Positions 35,244 to 43,296 of a DNA stretch of 64,000 nt are shown piece by piece (the stretch's first letter is position 1; every line of letters starts with the position of its first letter). A model generated the notes under the pieces. The model was given only the letters and a program-made list of their open reading frames with translations. It was not told the DNA's origin and searched no databases. Origin of the DNA: Arthrobacter yangruifuii. GTDB lineage: Bacteria; Actinomycetota; Actinomycetes; Actinomycetales; Micrococcaceae. Where the stretch lies: the NCBI RefSeq assembly GCF_009192775.1, contig NZ_VTFX01000006.1:62001-126000 (forward strand), written 5' to 3'. The position numbers and the translations under genes are program-made.

Positions 35244-36272
35244 TTAGGCGGCACCGGTTTCGCCGGCAACCCGGATGAGGATTTTCCCGGTGGTGCCGTT
35301 CTCGACCGCGTCGTGTGCTGCCGCGGTCTCCTCCAGCGGGAACCAGGTGAGGGGGAGCCCGGCGGCCTCTCCGACGGGCAGGGCGCCGTCCCGCAGGGCA
35401 GCGGTAATATCCTCCGCCGCGGCGTGCTGGGCCTCGGTTCCCACTGTGTAAATGAGCACACCCTGCCAGCGGACGTTCTTGGCGAAGCTGGCGACAATCG
35501 GCGCCGTGAACTCCTCGCCGTTGTTGTTGGCGTAGTAGGCGATGCTGCCGTGGTTGGCGATCACGTCCACATCGAGGGCTGCGTTCTGGGCAGGGGACAC
35601 CTCGACGATGGCGTCTACGCCGTTCGGGGCGATCTCACGGATGCGCTCAGCCAATGCGTCGTCGGGGTACCGAACCACGTGGTGCGCGCCGGCGGCGCCG
35701 GCCAGCTGCTCCTTCGCGTCGCTGCTGACCGTCGCAATCACGGTGGCACCCGCCCAGACAGCGAATTGGATGGCAGCGTGGCCCACGGCTCCGGCGCCGC
35801 CCTGGACGAGGACCATGCGTCCCTCAAGCGCGCCGGGAGCGAGGCGGGACGGGCCGTTCTCGTGGACGGTCAGGGCGCGGTGCGCCGTCATGGCCGGCAC
35901 GCCGAGGCTGGCCGCGGCGTCGAACCCGATGCCCTCGGGCAGCTTCACTGCGCGGTCGGCGGGGAGGACGGTGAATTCGGCGGCGGTTCCGGTCGGCCGG
36001 CCGTGGGCAGCGAGGTAGATCCACACTCGGTCACCCACCTGCAGGTCGGTGACGCCGTCTCCGACGGCGTCCACCGTGCCGGCCCCGTCCTGGTTCGGGA
36101 CCACCTCGGGGAAGGCAAGGTCGCCGGCGGCGCGGGCCTTCCAGTCCGTCGGGTTCACACCCGAAACAGCGACGCGGACCCGCACTTCGCCCGGACCGGG
36201 AGCGGCGACGTCGCGGTCCACGAGCGAGAGGACGGAAGAGGAACCTGTGGCGGAGTACACGATTGCTTTCAT
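35244..36272 (-). CDS. NADPH:quinone reductase-like zinc-free MDR oxidoreductase
   Basis: A 342-residue medium-chain reductase: MKAIVYSATGSSSVL start, VSGVNPTDWKAR, VPNQDGAGTV, PAMTAHRAL and the nucleotide loop VLVQGGAGAVGHAAIQFA. The structural/catalytic zinc cysteines are absent, as in zeta-crystallin-type quinone reductases. An in-frame extension of more than 350 codons upstream is open only because of GC bias. Divergent from galT. Confidence 0.92.
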   Translation of the reverse strand: MKAIVYSATGSSSVLSLVDRDVAAPGPGEVRVRVAVSGVNPTDWKARAAGDLAFPEVVPNQDGAGTVDAVGDGVTDLQVGDRVWIYLAAHGRPTGTAAEFTVLPADRAVKLPEGIGFDAAASLGVPAMTAHRALTVHENGPSRLAPGALEGRMVLVQGGAGAVGHAAIQFAVWAGATVIATVSSDAKEQLAGAAGAHHVVRYPDDALAERIREIAPNGVDAIVEVSPAQNAALDVDVIANHGSIAYYANNNGEEFTAPIVASFAKNVRWQGVLIYTVGTEAQHAAAEDITAALRDGALPVGEAAGLPLTWFPLEETAAAHDAVENGTTGKILIRVAGETGAA

Positions 36273-36422
36273 GGGCGGTACAAGAGGGATGGTCTGTGTT
36301 CTATTCCCGGAAGGGACAGACGGCGGCGCCCCCATCCCTTCTCCGCCGTGATAAATTTTGTTCGTTTCAGTGCGGACCCGTTCCTCCGTCCTGCGTCCGC
36401 TGCGACCCCCGGAAGGGCGCCC

Positions 36423-37553
36423 ATGACCTTTGTTACCCCCACCAGGCTGTCCGACGGGCGGGAGCTGATCTACTTCGACGCGGACGAGGAGAGCGCAGCA
36501 CGGCACCGCGGCCCCGCAGCAGCCCGGGACGCGCGGGGACTGCCCGCACGCGGTCCCGCGGGAACCGTACGGTATGACGCGCTCACCGGGGAATGGATCG
36601 CCGTCGCCGCCCACCGGCAGTCCCGCACCCACCTGCCGCCCGCGGACCAGTGCCCGCTCTGCCCCGCGGCGCCGGGGCACCTGTCCGAGATTCCCGCCTC
36701 CGATTATGAGGTGGTGGTATTCGAGAACCGGTTCCCCTCCTTCGGACCGGACCTCGGCGAGCTCCCGGCCGCACCGGAATGGGGAACGACGGCGACGGCG
36801 TACGGGAGGTGCGAAGTGGTGGCCTTCGACCCGGCACACGAAGGTTCTTTCGGTTCCCTCACCCCTGCGCGTGCCCGGACCGTCATCGATGCCTGGGCAC
36901 AGCGTACCGAGGCGCTGTCCGCGATGCCCGGCATCCGGCAGGTCTTCTGCTTCGAGAACCGCGGAGCCGAGATAGGCGTGACACTCCTGCACCCGCACGG
37001 ACAGATTTACGCGTATCCGTTCCTGCCGCCGCGCGCGGCAACCCTGGCGGCACGGGCAGCTGCGTTCCACGCCGCATCCGGAGGGAAACAGACCCTCGTG
37101 GGCCACGCCCTCGCCTCCGAGCGGGCTTCCGGGGAGCGGATAGTGATTGAGGGCAGGCATTTCAGTGCCTTTGTGCCCTTCGCCGCACGGTGGCCGCTGG
37201 AGGTCCACCTGGTTCCCCACCGGCAGGTCGCGGACCTTTCGGGGCTGACCGGCGAGGAGCGCGACGAGCTCACTACGCTCTACCTCGATCTCCTCGGCCG
37301 CATCGACGCCCTGTATCCCACGCCCACGCCCTATATTGCAGCCTGGCAGCAGGCGCCGGTTGATCCCGCGCTGCGGCCTGCCGGACACCTGCACCTGCAG
37401 CTGACCTCGCCCCGCCGGGCCGCCGACAAGCTGAAATTCCTTGCCGGATCCGAAGCGGCGATGGGCGCCTTTATTAACGACACCACTCCTGAGGCCGTCG
37501 CCCAGTCGCTGCGCAACGCCGTCGGCCGCTCCGCCGGAAAGGACCGGTCATGA
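36423..37553 (+). CDS. galT: Galactose-1-phosphate uridylyltransferase
   Basis: A 376-residue GalT. Zn-site cysteines in DQCPLCP, NRFPSFGPD, catalytic LLHPHGQIYAYPF and the second-half HLVPHRQV and HLHLQL. It transfers UMP from UDP-glucose to galactose-1-phosphate in the Leloir pathway. GGAAGG precedes the ATG. It overlaps galK by ATGA. No galE or galactose regulator is nearby. Confidence 0.96.
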   Translation: MTFVTPTRLSDGRELIYFDADEESAARHRGPAAARDARGLPARGPAGTVRYDALTGEWIAVAAHRQSRTHLPPADQCPLCPAAPGHLSEIPASDYEVVVFENRFPSFGPDLGELPAAPEWGTTATAYGRCEVVAFDPAHEGSFGSLTPARARTVIDAWAQRTEALSAMPGIRQVFCFENRGAEIGVTLLHPHGQIYAYPFLPPRAATLAARAAAFHAASGGKQTLVGHALASERASGERIVIEGRHFSAFVPFAARWPLEVHLVPHRQVADLSGLTGEERDELTTLYLDLLGRIDALYPTPTPYIAAWQQAPVDPALRPAGHLHLQLTSPRRAADKLKFLAGSEAAMGAFINDTTPEAVAQSLRNAVGRSAGKDRS

Positions 37554-38701
37554 ATTCCGCCGCGCTCGCGGCCGCCTTTGCCGAGCGCTTCGGTACGGAG
37601 CCGGACGGCCTGTGGTCAGCGCCCGGCCGCGTCAACGTCATCGGCGAGCATACGGACTACAACGCCGGCTTCGTCCTGCCGTTCGCCATCAAACACTCGA
37701 CGACGGTTGCCGCCGCCGTGCGCCGCGACCGGACGGTCCGGGTCTCATCCACCTTCGCGCCCGACGACGAGCCCGTGGAAGCGGACCTTGACCTCCTCAC
37801 CGAAGGCGGCGTCCACGGCTGGGCCGCCTACCCTCTCGGAGTCCTCTGGGCCATGGAGCAGTCCGGGCACCGCTGTCCCGGCCTGGACCTGCTGGTCGAT
37901 TCCAATGTGCCCGTGGGAGCAGGCCTGTCGTCTTCCGCCGCGCTGGAATGCGCCGTCGCGGTTGCCGTCACGGACCTCGCGCAGACAGGCATGTCCCGCC
38001 GGGAGCTGGCCGGCATCGGGCAGCTCGCGGAGAACCGGATGGTGGGTGCGCCCACCGGCATCATGGACCAGTCCGCCTCCCTCCTCGGTAAGCCGGGCCA
38101 TGCCGTCTTCCTCGACTGCCGTTCCGGCGAAGCCCGGCTTGTTCCCCTCGATCTGGAGGCGGCCGGGCTGGAGCTGCTGGTGATTGACACCCGCGTCAGC
38201 CACTCCCACTCCACCGGCGGCTATGCCGCGCGCCGTCGTTCCTGCGAGCTCGGCGCCGAACAGATGGGTGTTCCCGCACTTCGGGATCTGACCGTCGGGG
38301 ACCTCGGCCGGGCAGCCGATGTGCTGGAGGAGGAAACGTTCCGGCGCGTCCGTCACGTGGTGACCGAGAACGCGCGGGTGGAAGCCGCCGTCGAGGTGCT
38401 CACCGGCAGCAGCCCCGCCGCACTCGGACCGCTGCTCGTTGCCAGCCACGCGTCGATGCGTGATGACTTCGAAATCTCCTGCCCCGAGCTGGACACAGCG
38501 GTGGAGGCAGCCCTGGCAGCCGGAGCCCTCGGAGCCCGTATGACGGGCGGCGGCTTCGGCGGCTCCGCCATTGCACTGGCGCGGGTCTCGGACGTGCCGG
38601 CGATCCGGTCTGCCGTTGAGCAGGCCTTCGCCTCCGCGGACTTCCGCGCACCGGGCATCTTCAGCGTCCTTCCCGGGGCCGGGGCGGGCCGGGCCGGCTG
38701 A
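37550..38701 (+). CDS. galK: Galactokinase
   Basis: A 383-residue GHMP kinase: galactokinase signature GRVNVIGEHTDYNAGFVLP, ATP loop VPVGAGLSSSAALE and motif 3 GARMTGGGFGGSAIAL. It phosphorylates galactose for GalT. Translationally coupled to galT through ATGA. Confidence 0.97.
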   Translation: MNSAALAAAFAERFGTEPDGLWSAPGRVNVIGEHTDYNAGFVLPFAIKHSTTVAAAVRRDRTVRVSSTFAPDDEPVEADLDLLTEGGVHGWAAYPLGVLWAMEQSGHRCPGLDLLVDSNVPVGAGLSSSAALECAVAVAVTDLAQTGMSRRELAGIGQLAENRMVGAPTGIMDQSASLLGKPGHAVFLDCRSGEARLVPLDLEAAGLELLVIDTRVSHSHSTGGYAARRRSCELGAEQMGVPALRDLTVGDLGRAADVLEEETFRRVRHVVTENARVEAAVEVLTGSSPAALGPLLVASHASMRDDFEISCPELDTAVEAALAAGALGARMTGGGFGGSAIALARVSDVPAIRSAVEQAFASADFRAPGIFSVLPGAGAGRAG

Positions 38702-38810
38702 GGAGCGGACCGCCGGCTGAGGGCGGCGCGCCCTGGGGCATCGGAGTTTCGCGGCGGGTTCCTGCTGGCCCGCCCTCTATGCATCCGCGGCCGTGCCCCT
38801 TACAGCGGGA

Positions 38811-38843
38811 GGGCCGGACCGCCCGCAGGGGACGATCCGGCCC
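38811..38843. terminator. Hairpin between galK and the antitoxin-like gene
   Basis: 8-bp perfect stem GGGCCGGA/TCCGGCCC with a 17-nt loop, positioned between two convergent genes (galK stop 38701, small gene stop 38862), so it can end either transcript. No T-run is seen. Confidence 0.5.
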
Positions 38844-38861
38844 ATGTCCTGCGACGGTGGA

Positions 38862-38987
38862 CTACTTCTGGTCGTCCTTATGTCCGTCGACGGTGTCCTT
38901 CACCTTGTCCTTCGCCTGGTCCACCTTCTCCGGGTGGTCCTTGGCTGCGTCCTTTGCCTTATCTGCCATGCCGCCTAGATCTGCCAT
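38862..38987 (-). CDS. MT0933-type antitoxin-like small protein
   Basis: A 41-residue charged helical protein: MADLGGMADKAKDAAKDHPE, then Lys/Asp heptad-like KVDQAKDKVKDTVD. This is the pattern of the MT0933/Rv0909-type antitoxin family, which also resembles CsbD-like stress proteins. A weak AGGGCAG site precedes the ATG; a second ATG 6 codons on is possible. No toxin gene is adjacent. Confidence 0.65.
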   Translation of the reverse strand: MADLGGMADKAKDAAKDHPEKVDQAKDKVKDTVDGHKDDQK

Positions 38988-39272
38988 CGGATTCTGCCCT
39001 TTCGGCTGTGCGGTCCGGAACTCGTACGGCCCCGGCTGGGTATCCCCATCCTGCACCACTCTGCCGGTTTGGAACCCGTAGTCTGCTGTTTTTCTCGGCA
39101 GAGTGCGTTCGGGGCGGTTTGCTGCCGTGGCCCACCTTTCCCGACTGCCGGACGAGGCCCAGCTGAATGACGCGCTGCTGCCGCGCCGGCAACGTGATGA
39201 CCATCCTCGCACCGGGCACCGCCGTCGAGGTGCTACCCGGATGCGGAACCGCCTGGCCGCCGACGGCCGGGA
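38988..39272. other. 285-bp gap without a supported gene
   Basis: One short plus-strand frame (GTG at 39127 to a stop at 39276) has no ribosome site or family features and runs into the Clp_N gene. Nothing else is recognisable apart from the upstream region of the antitoxin-like gene. Confidence 0.4.
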
Positions 39273-39854
39273 CTAGGCCGCGGCGTCCATGGTGCCGAGA
39301 ATCCGACCCCGCAGGTCTTCCGGCCCCACGTGTCGACTGATCAGGGACAGAGCGGCGGGGTCGGCACCGCGGAGGATCCCCAGCAGGAGATGTTCCGTCC
39401 CGATGTACCCGTCCTTCCGGGCCGTTGATTCGCGCAGGCTGTTCGTCAGTACGGCCTTCGCGCCGCTGCTGAAGGGCAGGTGCCCGCCTTTGAGGGAGTC
39501 GAACAGGTGACGGCGCCGCGGGGCGGGACCGGCGGCGGCGTCCAGGGTGCCTTCCCCGAATTGCGCATCGACGGCGCGGCGCACCTCGTCCAGGTCGATA
39601 CCGACGGATTCCAAGGCGGCGGCGTCGTCGTACCCGGAGTCCGGTCCCACGGCGCGTAGGTCCGCACGCAGCTGCGCTGACGTGAGGCCGCACTCGGCCA
39701 GCACGGACGCCAGCCGAGGGGTGGATGTTTCCACGGCGGACACCGCGCCGATCAGCACGTGCACCGGGAGGATCTGGGTCGCCTCCAAGGTGCGGGCTTC
39801 TTCCTGGGTGAGGACGACACTTTGGCGGGCTTGCTGAGTGAACCGTTCAAACAT
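39273..39854 (-). CDS. Stand-alone Clp N-terminal repeat protein
   Basis: A 193-residue protein with two Clp_N repeats: MFERFTQQARQSVVLTQEEARTL with LPVHVLIGAV, and SSGAKAVLTNSLRESTARKDGYIGTEHLLLGIL. No AAA+ ATPase domain follows, so it is not a Clp chaperone itself; it may be an adaptor or substrate-recognition module. It starts 4 nt after the HTH gene, an operon pair seen widely in actinobacteria. Confidence 0.9.
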   Translation of the reverse strand: MFERFTQQARQSVVLTQEEARTLEATQILPVHVLIGAVSAVETSTPRLASVLAECGLTSAQLRADLRAVGPDSGYDDAAALESVGIDLDEVRRAVDAQFGEGTLDAAAGPAPRRRHLFDSLKGGHLPFSSGAKAVLTNSLRESTARKDGYIGTEHLLLGILRGADPAALSLISRHVGPEDLRGRILGTMDAAA

Positions 39855-39858
39855 GGCG

Positions 39859-40074
39859 TTACTTCGCTTTCCGGTTGTACTTCTGGTGCACTGCCTGCTT
39901 ACTGATGCCGAGCTGGTCGGCGATGGCCTGCCAGGACCAGCCCTGCGCCCGGGCATTGGCCACCTGCACGGCCTCGAGCTGGTCGCGCAGCCTACCGAGG
40001 GCGACGACGGCGCGCAGCCCGGTGGCCGGATCGGGACTCGCCGCCGCGGCGGCCAAGGGGGAATTGTCTTCCAT
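39859..40074 (-). CDS. Small HTH regulator partnered with the Clp_N protein
   Basis: A 71-residue protein with a C-terminal HTH (ANARAQGWSWQAIADQLGIS, then KQAVHQKYNRKAK). The ATG at 40074 is placed 7 nt after a TAGATT -10, so translation is probably leaderless. Two identical dyads overlap its promoter, pointing to autoregulation of the HTH-Clp_N operon. Confidence 0.88.
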   Translation of the reverse strand: MEDNSPLAAAAASPDPATGLRAVVALGRLRDQLEAVQVANARAQGWSWQAIADQLGISKQAVHQKYNRKAK

Positions 40075-40077
40075 AAG

Positions 40078-40122
40078 CGTCAATCTAGATTGACGATCAG
40101 GATGCGTCAAGAGGAATTGACG
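40078..40122 (-). promoter_or_regulatory. Promoter with duplicated CGTCAA-N6-TTGACG operators
   Basis: Two dyads with identical arms: CGTCAATCTAGATTGACG (40078-40095) and CGTCAA-GAGGAA-TTGACG (40105-40122), centres 27 bp apart. The minus strand has -35 TTGACG, 17-bp spacer, -10 TAGATT; each promoter element lies inside one of the dyads, so bound repressor would cover both. Confidence 0.75.
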
Positions 40123-40160
40123 AATCGGTGAATCCGCCGGTGCCGCCGGGTCTCTGGAAA

Positions 40161-40198
40161 CAGCAAAGGAGGCCCGAATGTCCGGACCTCCTTTGCTG
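40161..40198 (-). terminator. Hairpin terminator of the MFS gene
   Basis: 12-bp perfect stem CAGCAAAGGAGG / CCTCCTTTGCTG with a 14-nt loop, 13 bp past the MFS stop; TTT follows on the minus strand. Confidence 0.75.
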
Positions 40199-40211
40199 CA
40201 GCGCGCGGAAA

Positions 40212-41705
40212 CTAGCCGACGTGCGCCATATCGGGAACCTTCATCAGGTCCTCCTTGGCCGGACGGATCATAAAGAAGCCGATCGGAGCGGCGAGGAACA
40301 GCGCGACGCCGGCCCAGATGAACGCCGTGGAGTAGCCGCTGACGAGCGCCTCGAGCTGCGCGGCCGGCCGGCCGCCGTTGCTGCTCAGGTAGGACGTGAT
40401 GCCGGCGGTGTAGACGGCCGTGAACAGGGCGGTGCCGATGGACCCGCCGATCTGCTGGGTGGCCGAAACGGCGGCGCTGGCCACGCCGGCGTCGTGCTCG
40501 TCAATGCCGGCCAGGGCCACGTTCTGCAGCGGCACGAAGATCATTGCCAAGCCGAAGCCCAGCAGGATCAGGCCGGGCAGGACCTCCAGCGCGTAGTTCC
40601 CTTCCACCGTGATGAAGGAGAGCCAGATCAGTCCGGCGGCGCCGACGATCGGCCCCACGGTCATGGGCAGGCGGACGCCGGTGCGCGGCAGCAGGTTGGA
40701 CAGCACGCCGGCGCCGACCATGATCGCCAGGGTCATCGGCAGCGAGGCCAGGCCGGACTTCAGCGGCGAGTAGCCGAGCACAATCTGGAAATAGAAGATC
40801 AGGAACAGGATGCCGCCCAGCAGGGCAGCGCCGGTCAGCGTGGAGGTCAGGAACGCGCCGCCGCGGACCCGGTTGGCCAGCACGCGCAGGGGCAGCAGCG
40901 GGTTGGAGACGCGGCTTTCCACAAACACGAACAGCGCCAGGATCAGCACGCCGGCGGCAAGGAAAGCAATGGTTTCAACACGTGCCCAGCCGTTTTCGGC
41001 CTGCGAGAACCCGTATACGAGCGAGGCGAGACCGGCCACCACCAGGATGGCGCCGGGCAGGTCGTAGCGGGTGTTGCCGTGGGCTTTGCTCTCCCGGATC
41101 AGCGGCAGTGCGGCGGCCATGGCGACAATCGCGATGGGGACGTTGACCAGCAGGCACCAGTTCCAGCTGGCGTACTGCGTGAGGACGCCGCCCAGCAGCA
41201 GGCCGATGGCCGCGCCGCCGCCGCCGATGGCACCGTACACGGCGAAGGCCTTGATGCGGTCCTTGCCTGAGGGGAAGGTGATGGTCAGGATGGCGAGCGA
41301 CGCCGGTGCCAGCAGTGCGGCGAAGGCGCCCTGCAGGCCGCGGGCAGCCAGGAGCATTTCGGTGCTTTCCGCAAAACCCCCGATGGCGGAAGCCGCGGCA
41401 AAGCCGGCCATTCCCACCATGAACGTGCGCTTGCGGCCCCAGTAATCGGCAATGCGTCCGCCGAGCAGCAGCAGCGAGCCGAAGGCCAGGGCGTAGATCG
41501 TGACCACCCAGGTGCGGTCGCCGTCGGACATGCCCAGTTCGCGCTGCGCGTCCGGCAGGGCGATGTTCACGATGGTGCCGTCCAGGACCACCATCAGCTG
41601 GGCCAGCGCCAGGACGGCCAGCAGCAGCCAGCGGTGCGGATGCGCGGAGTGATCGTGCGCCGGAGTGGTGGCCTGCTGCAGGCCGGAGGGGGTGGTGCGG
41701 TCCAT
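40212..41705 (-). CDS. DHA2-type MFS drug efflux transporter
   Basis: A 497-residue protein with 14 predicted hydrophobic segments. Motif A-like GGRIADYWGRKRTF, motif C region GAIGGGGAAIGLLLGGVL and MVVLDGTIVNIALP near the start are typical of the EmrB/QacA family. The ATG at 41705 is preceded by GAGGA at 10 nt. Divergent from a TetR gene with a dyad between them, so drug-inducible expression is likely. Confidence 0.93.
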   Translation of the reverse strand: MDRTTPSGLQQATTPAHDHSAHPHRWLLLAVLALAQLMVVLDGTIVNIALPDAQRELGMSDGDRTWVVTIYALAFGSLLLLGGRIADYWGRKRTFMVGMAGFAAASAIGGFAESTEMLLAARGLQGAFAALLAPASLAILTITFPSGKDRIKAFAVYGAIGGGGAAIGLLLGGVLTQYASWNWCLLVNVPIAIVAMAAALPLIRESKAHGNTRYDLPGAILVVAGLASLVYGFSQAENGWARVETIAFLAAGVLILALFVFVESRVSNPLLPLRVLANRVRGGAFLTSTLTGAALLGGILFLIFYFQIVLGYSPLKSGLASLPMTLAIMVGAGVLSNLLPRTGVRLPMTVGPIVGAAGLIWLSFITVEGNYALEVLPGLILLGFGLAMIFVPLQNVALAGIDEHDAGVASAAVSATQQIGGSIGTALFTAVYTAGITSYLSSNGGRPAAQLEALVSGYSTAFIWAGVALFLAAPIGFFMIRPAKEDLMKVPDMAHVG

Positions 41706-41724
41706 AAAGCGGAAATCCTCATCA

Positions 41725-41740
41725 AACGAACTGGTTGGTT
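41725..41740. promoter_or_regulatory. Candidate TetR operator between MFS and tetR
   Basis: AACGAACTGGTTGGTT is a near-perfect AACnAAC-N2-GTTnGTT dyad in the 55-bp divergent gap, 20 bp from each start codon. Confidence 0.55.
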
Positions 41741-41760
41741 GGCTTAGATAGACTACAGGG

Positions 41761-42342
41761 ATGAGAACCGACGGCGAAGCCACGCGGGCCAGGATCCTGG
41801 CCGCAGCACGAAAAGAATTTGCCCGGTACGGCCTGGCCGGTGCCCGGGTGGACCGCATTGCCGAAGAGGCGCGGGCCAGCAAGGAACGCCTTTACGCGTA
41901 CTTCGGCGGCAAGAGTGCGTTGTTCGCCGCGGTGCTGGCCGCCAATCTCCGGGAGACCACGGACCAGGTTCCCCGGGACGCGCTGGATCTTCCCGGGTTT
42001 GTGGGTGCCCTATATGACCATGCGTTGGAGCACCCCGAGCATCTGCGCATGCTGGACTGGGCCCGGCTCGAGGGGGCGCCGGATGCGCTCGCGCCCTCCA
42101 GCCGCCCGGGACCGGCGTCGGCCGATATTGCCGCCGCCCAGGCGCGGGGGATCATCGATCCCGCCTGGGATCCGGATGACCTGATGACCCTGCTTTTTTC
42201 ACTGGCCACTGCCTGGGCGCAGTCCCCGGAACTGCTCTATACCGGCAAGACCGAGGATTCCGACGCCGCCCGCGAACGACGCCGGCAGGCCGCCATTGCT
42301 GCGGCCTGCAAACTGTTGGCGCCTGCGGAAACGAAGCAGTAG
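41761..42342 (+). CDS. TetR-family regulator of the MFS pump
   Basis: A 193-residue protein. HTH: ATRARILAAARKEFARYGLA, IAEEARASKERLYAYFGGK. The C-terminal domain (LPGFVGALYDHALEHPEHLR, DDLMTLLFSLATAWAQS) is of the TetR_C family that binds hydrophobic drugs. No clear ribosome site (CAGGG just before ATG), so perhaps leaderless. It probably represses the divergent transporter. Confidence 0.92.
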   Translation: MRTDGEATRARILAAARKEFARYGLAGARVDRIAEEARASKERLYAYFGGKSALFAAVLAANLRETTDQVPRDALDLPGFVGALYDHALEHPEHLRMLDWARLEGAPDALAPSSRPGPASADIAAAQARGIIDPAWDPDDLMTLLFSLATAWAQSPELLYTGKTEDSDAARERRRQAAIAAACKLLAPAETKQ

Positions 42343-42378
42343 ACCCGGCCAGCCGAGGCTGCGCTCCCAAAACCGGGA

Positions 42379-43107
42379 TTATCCGCCGGTGTTTTCGGAG
42401 GGAGGTGTCTCCGTGTCTTTGATAGCGGTCGTGCCGCCCCGGTTTTCCCCGAGCTTCAATTTCTCTGCCTCGCGCACGCCGGCAGCAGTGGCCCCTTGGC
42501 CGAAATAGAATCCCACGATGGCAATCAGCAGGGTGGAGAAGATGGTCATCAGATCGCCGGCGAAAACCGTACTGTTCTCATGCGGATTGGCAAGAGTGAC
42601 TGTGTAGGTGGCGGGCTGGCCGTCCATGGCGGTCTCTGGCGCTATGTGCAGCACCCGGTCTCTGGGAAGGGCATCCAGTGCCTCCTGGGTTACCCCTGCG
42701 CTCTCGATGCCAACGTCCTCTCCCGCGCGGAGCTCACTGTAAACGTGAATTGAGGTAACCGAGAAAACAACCACGATAATGAGTGCCAGAACGGCACTGA
42801 TGCTCCCGTGGGGCAGGCTTAGTGCACCCCGTTCGGACGCGTCGTTGCCGCTGATCCATCGACCCAGTGCGGCGAATACGAAGAGGATGCCAAAGATGAT
42901 CAGGGTTCCCGCAGCGAAGGCGATGAACAGGTAAGCCAGACTCCCGGACCCGCTCTCAGTTGAAGAGCCACCCACGGGCGGGGGCGTGGAGACGAGGCGA
43001 GGGGCGGCGGCAGAGGCAGCGAGAACCAGCGCGAGGATGACCACTAAGGCGAGGAACACAGCGAGTACCTTGTATTCCCGGCTGATTCCTCCCAGATTTG
43101 CGCTCAT
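42379..43107 (-). CDS. Membrane protein of unknown function
   Basis: A 242-residue protein with four hydrophobic segments (VLAVFLALVVILALVLAA, YLFIAFAAGTLIIFGILFVF, ISAVLALIIVVVFSV, LMTIFSTLLIAIVGFYFG), an extracytoplasmic loop of about 60 residues with beta character (RVLHIAPETAMDGQPATYTV) and a charged C-terminal tail. GAGGAG lies 5 nt before the ATG at 43107. Family not recognised; monocistronic. Confidence 0.75.
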   Translation of the reverse strand: MSANLGGISREYKVLAVFLALVVILALVLAASAAAPRLVSTPPPVGGSSTESGSGSLAYLFIAFAAGTLIIFGILFVFAALGRWISGNDASERGALSLPHGSISAVLALIIVVVFSVTSIHVYSELRAGEDVGIESAGVTQEALDALPRDRVLHIAPETAMDGQPATYTVTLANPHENSTVFAGDLMTIFSTLLIAIVGFYFGQGATAAGVREAEKLKLGENRGGTTAIKDTETPPSENTGG

Positions 43108-43249
43108 GCCGTCTCCTCGGGTCGAAGAGTTTTCCGGGGATGGAGTTGAATCCAGTGTCATCCCAAGCGGCGGCGATATAAACGGCGAATGGGCTTATGG
43201 GGCTCGACAGCCGCGGATCAGTCGCCGTGTTTCTCAGGCCGATCGGCAA

Positions 43250-43286
43250 CGGCTGCGCCCCGATGCGGACATCAGGGGCGCAGCCG
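43250..43286 (-). terminator. Hairpin terminator of the old-yellow-enzyme gene
   Basis: 12-bp perfect stem CGGCTGCGCCCC / GGGGCGCAGCCG with a 13-nt loop, just past the stop at 43297. Confidence 0.7.
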
Positions 43287-43296
43287 AGGTGCCGGA

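Noticed and set aside
35313-37394. Very long overlapping open frames on both strands across the oxidoreductase/galT junction
   Set aside because: They are open because of GC bias. Conserved starts (36272 and 36423), ribosome sites and family lengths show that only the downstream parts are genes.
39127-39276. 49-codon plus-strand frame from a GTG
   Set aside because: No ribosome site, Arg-rich shadow-like composition and overlap with the end of the Clp_N gene.
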